The notes beneath the pieces are model-generated. The model was not told the DNA's origin, did not search any database, and saw only the letters and a list, made by a program, of their open reading frames with translations. DNA of 12,540 nucleotides from Betaproteobacteria bacterium (GTDB taxonomy: Bacteria > Pseudomonadota > Gammaproteobacteria > Burkholderiales > Burkholderiaceae). This document shows positions 1 through 6,148 of this stretch, piece after piece. The stretch lies in contig RFXC01000126.1 in NCBI GenBank assembly GCA_009921765.1, positions 1-12,540 on the forward strand, read 5' to 3'. Each line of letters begins with the position of its first letter. The first letter of the stretch is position 1. Made by a program: the position numbers and the translations under genes.

Positions 1-9
1 TTGCTGGAC

Positions 10-29
10 TGGCTCGTGCAATCGAGCCA
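10..29. repeat. short inverted repeat at the left edge
   Basis: Seven-base arms (10-16 and 23-29) flank a 6-base loop. A short T run follows about 9 bases later (39-42), so this could be a weak terminator for a rightward gene outside the window, or the end of the leftward unit. The T run is too far from the stem for a confident intrinsic terminator. Nothing else is recognisable in bases 1-99. Confidence 0.25.
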
Positions 30-99
30 CTGCCACGTTTTCGGAAAGGGGCGATCCAGCTAGCGCTGCGAGGCGCTATCGGCGGTGGTGCGCGAGCCT

Positions 100-1026
100 C
101 TAACCCGCCGACACTTCAGGTCCGTCGTACCGCTCGGCGGGAATATAGTCACCCGTTGAGAGCCGCGACGTCCATGCTTCGATAATGCTGCGGTACCGCG
201 CCTCAATATCGGCGCGCATGTGAAGGCGAACGAATTCTCGATGAGCGGCGCCATAGACGCGGTGCGTCGCACCCTGCCAGCGACCACCCAGCCAGTCGCT
301 GATCACCGCGTCGATGCAGGCGCCCGAATCGGCAATGGCTGACGCAATGAAGACCTCCGGGTCGCGCGCGACCCAGTCAAGCACATTACCGACCTGCGCA
401 ATGCCAAACTCGCGGCAGGCTCGTGAAACCCCAGGCCGACCGCCATCAATCATGGCGAACACGACGTCGGCGCCTTCCTCGTGGTGACGACGCATGAGGG
501 CATAGGCGAGGTCTGGTGCGTGCTGGTGCCCGCAGAAACCCGTCACAAACCGGCATTCGCGACCGGCAGCGCGCACGCCGTCGGCAAATGCAGCACGCCC
601 CTTCAGACCGGGACGCACTTTTTCGCCCGAAAGATGGGCCACGATACCGGTACGTGAATGAAGCGCTGCCAATACACCCCCGAGAAAGGCAGAGTGTTCC
701 TGGAGAACCTCGTAGCTTGCACAGTTGGGCGCAAGCCAGCCTCCCTGTGTGATGGCAAACGCAATCTCCGGATGGGCAGGCGCGACGCGACTCACCGGCT
801 CATCGCCCTGGCCACCATGGGCAACCACCAGGTCCCACCCTTCCCCGCAGAGCCGGTTCAGCGCCGCAGCTCGCGCATCGGGCTCCCGGGGTTCGATCCA
901 TACCGTGCGAATGAGATGTTCCGGCGATTGAAGACGCGCCCGCTCCGCCCCCGCAGCGCCCGACTCATTGAAACTGCCCTGGCCTTCTGGACCGAACAGC
1001 ACCACCAGAATGCGCTTGCCGCTCAA
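100..1026 (-). CDS. BMP/PnrA-family solute-binding protein without signal peptide
   Basis: The 308-aa protein resembles basic membrane protein (BMP/PnrA/Med) substrate-binding proteins of ABC transporters, many of which bind nucleosides. Visible family features are an N-terminal beta strand followed by GSFNESGAAGAERA (residues 17-30), DLVVAHG (65-71), AFAITQG (89-95), EHSAFLGGVLAAL (110-122), AFADGVRAAG (146-155) and GADVVFAMIDGG with a GV..A helix (185-203). The start is TTG at 1026; AGGGG lies 7 nt upstream, and TTG overlaps the TGA stop of the upstream Bug gene (TTGA, 1023-1026), so translational coupling is likely. Unlike typical members it has no signal peptide or lipobox: the first residues form the first strand of the fold directly. 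No ABC permease or ATPase is visible. It may be a cytoplasmic sensor or enzyme-like BMP domain. Family assignment is fairly secure; ligand unknown. Confidence 0.82.
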   Translation of the reverse strand: MSGKRILVVLFGPEGQGSFNESGAAGAERARLQSPEHLIRTVWIEPREPDARAAALNRLCGEGWDLVVAHGGQGDEPVSRVAPAHPEIAFAITQGGWLAPNCASYEVLQEHSAFLGGVLAALHSRTGIVAHLSGEKVRPGLKGRAAFADGVRAAGRECRFVTGFCGHQHAPDLAYALMRRHHEEGADVVFAMIDGGRPGVSRACREFGIAQVGNVLDWVARDPEVFIASAIADSGACIDAVISDWLGGRWQGATHRVYGAAHREFVRLHMRADIEARYRSIIEAWTSRLSTGDYIPAERYDGPEVSAG

Positions 1027-2021
1027 AGTGTCGCCCCTGATTCACGCACCACTGGCGCCCAGCGCTGCCATTGTGCGCGAATGAATTCGGTGAATTGAGG
1101 TGGTGTCTTTCGCCCCAGGACGAAGCCCTGCGCATCAAGCTTTTCGCGCACCTCTGACCGCGTCAGCGTCATGTTCACTGCATCGGCAATCTTCGCTGCA
1201 ACGGATTCCGGAATTCCGGCCGGCGCCGATATGCCCACAAAGTTCTCTGCCACCAGATCGGGAAAGCCAAGTTCAACCACCGTAGGGACATCGGGCGCCG
1301 CAGCCACTCGCTCCTGCGAGGTGAGCGCGAGCAGCCGAAGCTTGCCGGACTTCATGAGCGGGATGTTCTGGGGCAGCGCGTCGACGGCCATCGGCAATTG
1401 TCCGCCCAGGAGATCCGTGCGCATGGGTCCCGCACCCTTGTAAGGCACATGCAGGAGCCGGATGCCCGCCTGTTTGGCAAGCAATTCGCCGACGATATGG
1501 CCGACCGAAGCGGCTCCGCCACTGCCAAACGGAACCGGGTCCTTTTGCTGGCGAGCCCAGGCAATGAACTCGCCAAGCGTGGCAGCCGGTACCGACGGAT
1601 TCACCACCAACACCGTCGGCACCGCCCCCACATAAGCCAGATGCGCGAAGCTCTTGAGAGGGTCGTAGCTGGGTTTGGCCATGAGGGCGGGCGAGATCGA
1701 CATCGGGGCCGAGTTCGAGGCAAGAAGCGTATAGCCATCGGCGCGAGCCTGCGCGACCGCTGCCGCACCGATGGTTGCACCGGCGCCTGGCCGATTCTCA
1801 ACGATCACCGGTTGACCGAGGATTTCCGCAAGCGCCGGCGCCATCTGACGCGCCACGATGTCGCTCGCACCACCCGGTGGAAAGGTGACGATGATGCGGA
1901 TGGGCTGCGAGGGCCAGGCTGCCGGCGGGATCTGCGCCACGACACGGCTGGGCCACGACGCAAGGGGCGCAAGCGCCAGCGCTACGGCCAACGCGCGGCG
2001 GGATGAGCGATCGTCTGACAT
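1023..2021 (-). CDS. Bug/TctC-family tripartite tricarboxylate transporter receptor
   Basis: The 332-aa protein is a Bug-type periplasmic extracytoplasmic solute receptor, a family that binds small carboxylates for TctAB-type transporters or serves sensing. Residues 1-30 form an export signal with SRRALAV near the start, compatible with Tat export, and likely cleavage near VVAQ. The mature part shows the family pattern PIRIIVTFPPGGASDIVARQMA (40-61; the glycine pair and D54 belong to the ligand loop), VIVENRPGAGATIGA (73-87), DGYTLL (95-100) and a late LPDVPTV-like segment. Start ATG with AGGA about 9 nt upstream. It overlaps the BMP-like gene by 4 nt, forming a two-gene unit. No tctA or tctB is present, as is common for the many orphan Bug proteins of Burkholderiales. 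Ligand cannot be predicted. Confidence 0.93.
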   Translation of the reverse strand: MSDDRSSRRALAVALALAPLASWPSRVVAQIPPAAWPSQPIRIIVTFPPGGASDIVARQMAPALAEILGQPVIVENRPGAGATIGAAAVAQARADGYTLLASNSAPMSISPALMAKPSYDPLKSFAHLAYVGAVPTVLVVNPSVPAATLGEFIAWARQQKDPVPFGSGGAASVGHIVGELLAKQAGIRLLHVPYKGAGPMRTDLLGGQLPMAVDALPQNIPLMKSGKLRLLALTSQERVAAAPDVPTVVELGFPDLVAENFVGISAPAGIPESVAAKIADAVNMTLTRSEVREKLDAQGFVLGRKTPPQFTEFIRAQWQRWAPVVRESGATL

Positions 2022-2194
2022 GGGACAGATTCCTGTTCAACGCTTCGCGACGCTGGAAGCTGCTCAAGTGTACCGCTGTCAACGCAGCGGACCGCATCAG
2101 GCACGAGAGGGACCGATCACGCCGCGCTTTGAAGCCGCGCGGACATCGGCGACGGCCGGTGCCATGGACGAACCCATCGGGAAATTCACCGGAA

Positions 2195-2223
2195 TTGACG
2201 GAAATCGGCGAAACCGGTTAAAT
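2195..2223 (+). promoter_or_regulatory. sigma70-like promoter of the cytochrome peroxidase gene
   Basis: TTGACG (2195-2200; five of six consensus -35 bases) is followed after exactly 17 bases by TTAAAT (2218-2223; four of six -10 bases). A TAAATA alternative begins one base later. The start point would fall near 2230, about 44 bases ahead of the ATG. Three GGAA-containing half-repeats (2180, 2191, 2200) precede or overlap the -35. The rest of the 252-bp divergent gap (2022-2194) shows only a small 6-bp-arm inverted repeat at 2073-2090. Confidence 0.5.
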
Positions 2224-2246
2224 ATGGGAAACTTTCCCATATTTAA
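2218..2246. promoter_or_regulatory. 29-bp perfect palindrome, probable operator
   Basis: Two 14-base arms (2218-2231 and 2233-2246) are exact reverse complements around one central C at 2232; the core is ATATGGGAAA and its complement. The site is AT-rich in a GC-rich region, overlaps the predicted -10 box and start point, and ends 27 bases before the peroxidase ATG. Position and perfect dyad symmetry fit a repressor operator. The regulator is not encoded in the window as far as can be seen. Confidence 0.65.
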
Positions 2247-2273
2247 AACAATCCACCGAAAGGGACCTGAGAC

Positions 2274-3515
2274 ATGACTTCACTGGATTTTTCACGATTT
2301 GGCCGTTTTGGATCCGCGGGGCGGCTGTTCACGGTCGCAGTCTCGACACTCAGCCTTGTTGCTTGCGGCAGCGGGGGAGGCAGCGCCGCGCCGGGACAGC
2401 CTATCGAGGCAGCAACCGCACTCTCCGTATCGACCCTCCTCTTTGAGGAGAAGGCGCTGTCAGCCAGCGGGCAACAGGCCTGCGCCTCCTGCCACGCGAG
2501 CGAAACCGCGCACGCTGACCCTGCCGGAACCACTCTCCCGGTAGGGGGCGCTGCGCTGAATCGACAAGGATCGCGCAGCAGTCCGTCAATGCTTTATCTC
2601 GAGAGCAATGGTCCCTTTCGGTTCGCATCCGATGGCGAACCGAAAGGGGGATTCACCTGGGATGGCCGCGCAAACACGCGCGCCGATCAGGCGGGCGGGC
2701 CGCTGCTTGACGCCGCGGAAATGGATAACGCCAGCATCGCGGAAGTTGCTGGTCGCGTACGCAAGCTGAGTTACTACGCCGATTTCCGCGCCGTATTCGG
2801 GCTTGGCGTCGATGCAGGGGATCTGCAAATCTTCGACACCCTTCGCCTGGCACTGGAGCAATACCAGAAGCTTGATTCCGACTATCTGCTCTTTAACAGC
2901 CGCTATGACCGCTGGATGGACGGAAGCGGCACCCTCAACGAACAGGAGTTGCGCGGGCTTGCCATCTTTGAAAACCCCGCTCGCGGCAATTGTGCAAGCT
3001 GTCACCCTAGCCGGCCAGCAAGCGATGGCGCGCGGCCGGTGTTCACAACCTTCGGCTACGCTGCCCTCGGGGTGCCTCGCAATCAGGGCATCGCGGCCAA
3101 CGCCGATCCCACGTTTTTTGATATGGGGCTGTGCGGCCCCAAGCGTACCGACTTGGCAGCGCGAACCGACCTGTGCGGGAAATTCAAGATCCCCACCCTC
3201 AGAAACATCGAACTGACCGGGCCCTACTTCCACAATGGCGCAGTTGCAACCCTCGAACAGGCGGTCGCCTTTTACGCCACCCGGGATATCGATCCCCAAC
3301 GCTGGTATCCGCTTGTGGGAGGCAACGTGGACCGATTCAACGATCTGCCCGTGAACCTTCGCGGCAACGTCATTCAGAGCGCGCCATTCGGGCTCCAGCC
3401 CGGTGCCCCGCCACGCCTGAGCGCGGCAGACGCCGCCGATCTGGTTGCCTTTCTGCGCACCCTGACTGACGATCAAACAGCGCCCCAAGCTTCGGCCAAA
3501 GTCGCCACACGCTAG
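2274..3515 (+). CDS. di-heme cytochrome c peroxidase / MauG-family lipoprotein
   Basis: The 413-aa protein belongs to the bacterial di-heme cytochrome c peroxidase/MauG family, which reduces hydrogen peroxide or performs heme-based oxidations in the periplasm. It has two covalent heme motifs, CASCH at residues 70-74 and CASCH at 240-244, plus the family signature around FKIPTLRNIELTGPYFHNG (304-322), with H320 in the position of the usual PYxHxG motif, and an early GGFTWDGRA segment (125-133). Residues 1-31 are a lipoprotein signal with lipobox LVAC (C31), so the enzyme is probably membrane-anchored. Start ATG is preceded by AAAGGGA about 8 nt upstream. It is monocistronic, facing a convergent toxin gene. 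A 14-bp-arm hairpin lies inside the coding region (2613-2648). Physiological electron donor and substrate are unknown. Confidence 0.92.
   Translation: MTSLDFSRFGRFGSAGRLFTVAVSTLSLVACGSGGGSAAPGQPIEAATALSVSTLLFEEKALSASGQQACASCHASETAHADPAGTTLPVGGAALNRQGSRSSPSMLYLESNGPFRFASDGEPKGGFTWDGRANTRADQAGGPLLDAAEMDNASIAEVAGRVRKLSYYADFRAVFGLGVDAGDLQIFDTLRLALEQYQKLDSDYLLFNSRYDRWMDGSGTLNEQELRGLAIFENPARGNCASCHPSRPASDGARPVFTTFGYAALGVPRNQGIAANADPTFFDMGLCGPKRTDLAARTDLCGKFKIPTLRNIELTGPYFHNGAVATLEQAVAFYATRDIDPQRWYPLVGGNVDRFNDLPVNLRGNVIQSAPFGLQPGAPPRLSAADAADLVAFLRTLTDDQTAPQASAKVATR
2613..2648. repeat. 14-bp inverted repeat inside the peroxidase gene
   Basis: Arms 2613-2626 and 2635-2648 are perfect reverse complements around an 8-base loop. 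The stretch codes for residues 114-125 (PFRFASDGEPKG), just upstream of the family GGFTWDGRA segment. The transcript could form a very stable stem there. It is not followed by a T run. Confidence 0.8.
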
Positions 3516-3553
3516 TGCCTGCCCACGTGCCCAGGCCGCGCCGCCGCGTGGGA

Positions 3554-4072
3554 CTACTCACGTGTGGTGGGCTTGCTTCCGTGGCCGGCCGACCTGAACA
3601 GATTGCGAAGCCTGCGCCCTTTCGCATCGCGATAGACATCAAAGTCGCGATCAAGCGTGACGACGTGTTCGATGCCCAGACGCGCAGCAGCCTCGGCAAT
3701 CGACGCGTCGGCCAGATCAAGCGGCAGGCTTGCAAAACGCCGGCAGATGGTCAGGACACTGTCGAGTGACCCCGCTGGCGGCGCGTCGATCTGAAGCGCG
3801 CCGCGATGCGCCCATTGCAGAAAATCGAGCGCCGCGTCGTTGTGAACCCGGCGCGCGAGAAGCGCACAAACCTCGGTGAGCACCGGCCAGGTGCCATGCA
3901 GCCGAACATGCTGGTTGCCCTCGAGCCAGGCCATGACAGCGGGATGCCAGCGATCCGTGCGGTTGAACAGCGCGATCAACGGACCGCTGTCGACCAGCGC
4001 CTGGCGTGGCGGGCGTGCGCGGAACCAGCGCGGATCGGGTTCGGCAACAGCCAGACGGGGGCGTCCGCTCAT
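3554..4072 (-). CDS. vapC: PIN-domain toxin, VapC-like
   Basis: The 172-aa protein carries a PIN ribonuclease domain. Acidic positions expected for metal binding are visible: D28 in LVDSGPLIALFN, E67 in WPVLTEVCALL, D119/D122 in LDLADASIAEAA and D141/D143 in VVTLDRDFD. VapC-type toxins cleave tRNA, rRNA or mRNA; the target here is not known. The start ATG overlaps the antitoxin stop codon by four bases (4069-4072), the usual coupled arrangement. Relative to the usual 130-140 aa it has about 24 extra residues before the first beta strand, ending PRWFRARPPRQ; a later start cannot be excluded. The gene converges on the peroxidase gene across a 38-bp gap (3516-3553) with a weak CCCACG/CGTGGG stem (3522-3552). 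Confidence 0.88.
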   Translation of the reverse strand: MSGRPRLAVAEPDPRWFRARPPRQALVDSGPLIALFNRTDRWHPAVMAWLEGNQHVRLHGTWPVLTEVCALLARRVHNDAALDFLQWAHRGALQIDAPPAGSLDSVLTICRRFASLPLDLADASIAEAAARLGIEHVVTLDRDFDVYRDAKGRRLRNLFRSAGHGSKPTTRE

Positions 4073-4326
4073 GCGCCGCGCCCAGCCTGTCGCTCGTCCC
4101 AGATTTCGGCGAGTTCCTGCTTGCGGTTCGACGCCAGCCCTGCGGGCCCTGCGTGACGCCCGAAGACCGCCTGACCGAGCGCCCAGGGCGAGTCGAGTTC
4201 GGGTTGCCGGGCCAGATAGGCGCTGAGCGCATCACGCATGATTTCGCTGATCGAACGCCCTTCCTGTTCACAACGCTGGCGAAGCGCGGCTTCTAGGGAT
4301 TCAGGAAGTTTGACAGTGGTGGTCAT
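4069..4326 (-). CDS. ribbon-helix-helix (CopG/Arc-like) antitoxin
   Basis: The 85-aa protein opens with MTTTVKLPESLEAALRQRCE, followed by EGRSISEIMRDALSAYLA: a beta strand plus two helices typical of ribbon-helix-helix DNA-binding antitoxins. The C-terminal half (residues 45-85) would neutralise the PIN toxin. ATG at 4326 is chosen over an upstream in-frame ATG at 4386 because the protein then begins right at the family fold and AAGG lies 6 nt upstream; the longer version would add unrelated residues read from the AT-rich promoter. It is first in a two-gene operon with the toxin and should autoregulate through the AT-rich site at 4340-4364. Confidence 0.88.
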   Translation of the reverse strand: MTTTVKLPESLEAALRQRCEQEGRSISEIMRDALSAYLARQPELDSPWALGQAVFGRHAGPAGLASNRKQELAEIWDERQAGRGA

Positions 4327-4339
4327 GACAAACCTTTTT

Positions 4340-4364
4340 GGAATAAAAAATATATTACCATTCC
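4340..4364 (-). promoter_or_regulatory. AT-rich promoter/operator of the toxin-antitoxin operon
   Basis: A 25-bp segment bounded by GGAAT and ATTCC encloses a run rich in A and T with a TAATAT / TATATT -10-like core, 14-38 bases upstream of the antitoxin ATG. Outer arms are 5 bp, and two further central pairs match. Ribbon-helix-helix antitoxins normally repress at such a site. No good -35 is evident. Confidence 0.45.
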
Positions 4365-4398
4365 CGTGCTTCTTGAGAGAGCGCACGCCGCTTTCCTG

Positions 4399-4461
4399 CT
4401 ATCCCTGTGTGATGGCAAACGCAATATCCGGATGGACTCGCACACGCCGGAAATCTGGTTC
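4399..4461 (-). pseudogene. short BMP-gene-like remnant or copied patch
   Basis: Read on the minus strand, this stretch encodes E-P-x2-R-x4-HPDIAFAITQG followed by a stop. It matches residues 76-95 of the BMP-like protein at 100-1026 (EP, R, HP, then IAFAITQG). At DNA level, 4402-4435 equals 742-775 except for one base (A at 4426, C at 766). Identity stops abruptly at 4402 and falls to near background above 4435. It may be the last scrap of a second BMP gene or a short templated copy. It does not encode a functional product. Confidence 0.45.
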
Positions 4462-4465
4462 AATT

Positions 4466-4495
4466 CGGTGAGTGTCTGCCCGTCGCCTCTCACCG
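4466..4495. repeat. inverted repeat upstream of the DUF2848 operon
   Basis: Arms CGGTGAG (4466-4472) and CTCACCG (4489-4495) are perfect complements around 16 bases, 43-72 bases upstream of the DUF2848 ATG. It could be a regulator site or a leader stem. No clear -35/-10 pair is seen nearby. Confidence 0.3.
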
Positions 4496-4537
4496 CGCAG
4501 ACGTCGTGCCCCACTTTCACGCCTTTACGAGTCCACC

Positions 4538-5230
4538 ATGCCGCAGTCGCTCAACGTCGTCCTGTGTTCACGCCATTCGTCTCAACTGGCGCAGCTTCAA
4601 CTCACCACTGCCGTCATCGCCGGCTGGACCGGTCGCGACCAGGCGGCTGTTGAAAAACATATCCGGGAACTTGAAGAGCTGGGCGTCAAGCGACCCGCGT
4701 CCACACCGATTTTTTACCGGGTGGCGAGTGCTCGCGTCACCACCGCCGAGCGAATCGAGGCAAGTGGCGACGATTCAAGCGGCGAAGTGGAGTTTGTGCT
4801 CGCCAGAATCCGCGGCGGACTCTACGTGGGCGTCGGCTCCGATCACACCGATCGCGTCATCGAGACAGTGGGCGTCACCGTTTCCAAGCAGATGTGCGAC
4901 AAGCCCATCGCCTCGACCTTCTGGCCCTGGGAGGAGGTGTCTGGGCACTGGTCGCAGTTGATGCTTCGCTCGTGGATTGTCGAGAACGGCGAGCGCCGTC
5001 TATACCAGGAAGGATCGGTGACAAGCATGCTCGATCCTCTGGACCTGATCGCCCGATGGCATGACGGCAACGGCGTGCTATCCGATCACTGCCTCATGTT
5101 CTGCGGCACCCTGCCAGCGATTGGCGGTATCCGGAAATCTCCCGTATTCGAGTTTGAACTCCATGACCCGGTACTTGAGCGTTCAATCCGGCATCAATAC
5201 GCGATCGATACCCTTCCGGTTTACGGCTGA
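4538..5230 (+). CDS. DUF2848-family protein (FAH-like)
   Basis: The 230-aa protein matches the DUF2848 pattern as I recall it: a central block with RPASTPIFYRVASARVTTAE, GEVEFVL, VGVGSDHTDR, TVSKQMCDKP, a tryptophan-rich STFWPWEEVSGHW, and a C-terminal FCGTLPAIGGIR, FEFELHDPVLERSIRH and LPVYG. The family is placed near fumarylacetoacetate-hydrolase-like folds; no reaction is established to my knowledge. ATG at 4538 is preferred over an upstream in-frame start because the upstream residues (arginine-rich) do not resemble a protein; its Shine-Dalgarno is weak. It is first of three co-directional genes, 40 nt before the DehI-like gene. A role in opening or hydrolysing a dicarbonyl acid is inference from the fold only. 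Confidence 0.85.
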   Translation: MPQSLNVVLCSRHSSQLAQLQLTTAVIAGWTGRDQAAVEKHIRELEELGVKRPASTPIFYRVASARVTTAERIEASGDDSSGEVEFVLARIRGGLYVGVGSDHTDRVIETVGVTVSKQMCDKPIASTFWPWEEVSGHWSQLMLRSWIVENGERRLYQEGSVTSMLDPLDLIARWHDGNGVLSDHCLMFCGTLPAIGGIRKSPVFEFELHDPVLERSIRHQYAIDTLPVYG

Positions 5231-5237
5231 AAACCGG
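5216..5237. repeat. stem-loop across the DUF2848 stop codon
   Basis: CCGGTTT (5216-5222) pairs perfectly with AAACCGG (5231-5237) across an 8-base loop that contains the TGA stop (5228-5230). It sits 33 bases ahead of the next start codon and has no T run, so a role in mRNA stability or coupling is more plausible than termination. Confidence 0.45.
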
Positions 5238-5270
5238 CAACTGTCGACAACGACCGGGGGAGGCACCGAT

Positions 5271-6140
5271 ATGAGCAAGCTCCTCTCTGAGCAGGCGGAA
5301 TCCGAGGCGAGCGCGGAAACGCGGGCCATCTATCAGGAGCTTCGTCGGCTTTGTGGCGTTCCGATGGTGCCCCTCATTTATCGCCATCTTGCAACCATCC
5401 CGGGTGCGCTCGACTGGGCATGGTCGCTGCTGGGACCCGCCTTGCGCACCGGCAGGCTTCAGGACGCCGCCTGGGAAATGACCCGCACCCTGCCACTCGA
5501 GCCGGTGGTCAAGCTTCCCGCGGAGGCGTTGAGCATACTGGGTGTCAGCGCAACGGATCTCGATGAACTCCACAAGCTCCTTTCAGCCTACAACCGGAGC
5601 AACCCGATCAACCTGCTCGGCTTGCGATGCCTCGCCTTGCTCGCCCAGCAGACCCCTCACGCGAAGGCTGAGCGACCGCTGCCGGCCAACCAGACTCCTG
5701 CATGGCAGCCACCCGCACCGGTTCGTGACCTCCTGCCCATGGTGGACCCCGACAAGATTCAGGGAGACGTCCGGGCACTGATGCACCTGCTGAACGACAG
5801 GGGAGACCCCTCCAGTCGCTCGCCGATCTGGCCCAGTCTGTACCGGCACTTCGCAGCCCGCCCGCCGCTTCTGGCGTTGTCGGCACTGGTGGTCACACCC
5901 GCTTTCGAGGCTATCGACAAGGCGGCCAATGCGGTCAGGGACGATGCAGGTCAGCGGGCCGAATCACTGATCGGTTTGATCGACATCACTTGCGGCATGC
6001 CGAGCCCATCGGGCGATCAAAAGGCGGCGATCGTCAGGGCGATCGATCTCTTCACCGAACGGCTACCCGAGTTGATCGCGATCGGCGCGCTGCTTGAGCG
6101 CAGCTTCCCCCCAACCCGTCAGCGGTTCGAACAGATTTGA
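5271..6140 (+). CDS. DehI-family (haloacid dehalogenase-like) protein
   Basis: The 289-aa protein resembles the DehI family (2-haloacid dehalogenase group I, PF10778-type), whose known members hydrolyse 2-halocarboxylic acids to 2-hydroxyacids. Length fits the family (about 295 aa). The expected internal duplication is visible: IYQELRRLCGVPMVPLIYRHLATIPGALDWAW split over residues 20-51, and ADVRAL-like GDVRALMHLL...IWPSLYRHFAARPPLLALSA at 165-205. The second copy is diverged: it lacks the G-x-P-x-V segment seen in the first, so catalytic competence is uncertain and I cannot place the Asp/Asn pair with confidence. ATG at 5271 is chosen because GGGGGAGG lies 7 nt upstream; an open frame extends further upstream but overlaps the preceding gene. 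It is the middle gene of the operon, 8 nt before the dehydrogenase ATG. Confidence 0.75.
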   Translation: MSKLLSEQAESEASAETRAIYQELRRLCGVPMVPLIYRHLATIPGALDWAWSLLGPALRTGRLQDAAWEMTRTLPLEPVVKLPAEALSILGVSATDLDELHKLLSAYNRSNPINLLGLRCLALLAQQTPHAKAERPLPANQTPAWQPPAPVRDLLPMVDPDKIQGDVRALMHLLNDRGDPSSRSPIWPSLYRHFAARPPLLALSALVVTPAFEAIDKAANAVRDDAGQRAESLIGLIDITCGMPSPSGDQKAAIVRAIDLFTERLPELIAIGALLERSFPPTRQRFEQI

Positions 6141-6148
6141 GAGGCGAC

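Noticed and set aside
1398..2006. 202-codon plus-strand open frame opposite the first Bug gene
   Set aside because: It is arginine/histidine-rich shadow translation of a clear Bug receptor, without a ribosome binding site.
2586..3488. 300-codon open frame antisense to the peroxidase gene
   Set aside because: It is the mirror of a well-supported di-heme peroxidase gene, lacks any recognisable domain, and long antisense frames are expected in GC-rich DNA.
3516..3553. Possible bidirectional terminator between the peroxidase and toxin genes
   Set aside because: The CCCACG/CGTGGG stem has a 19-base loop and no T run, so an intrinsic terminator cannot be claimed.
4323..4520. 65-codon minus-strand open frame upstream of the antitoxin
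   Set aside because: No ribosome binding site or motif. It runs through the promoter/operator and the BMP-like patch in the wrong frame.
5061..5270. Upstream extension of the DehI-like gene
   Set aside because: It overlaps the conserved DUF2848 C-terminus and carries no family similarity; the ATG at 5271 has an excellent ribosome binding site.
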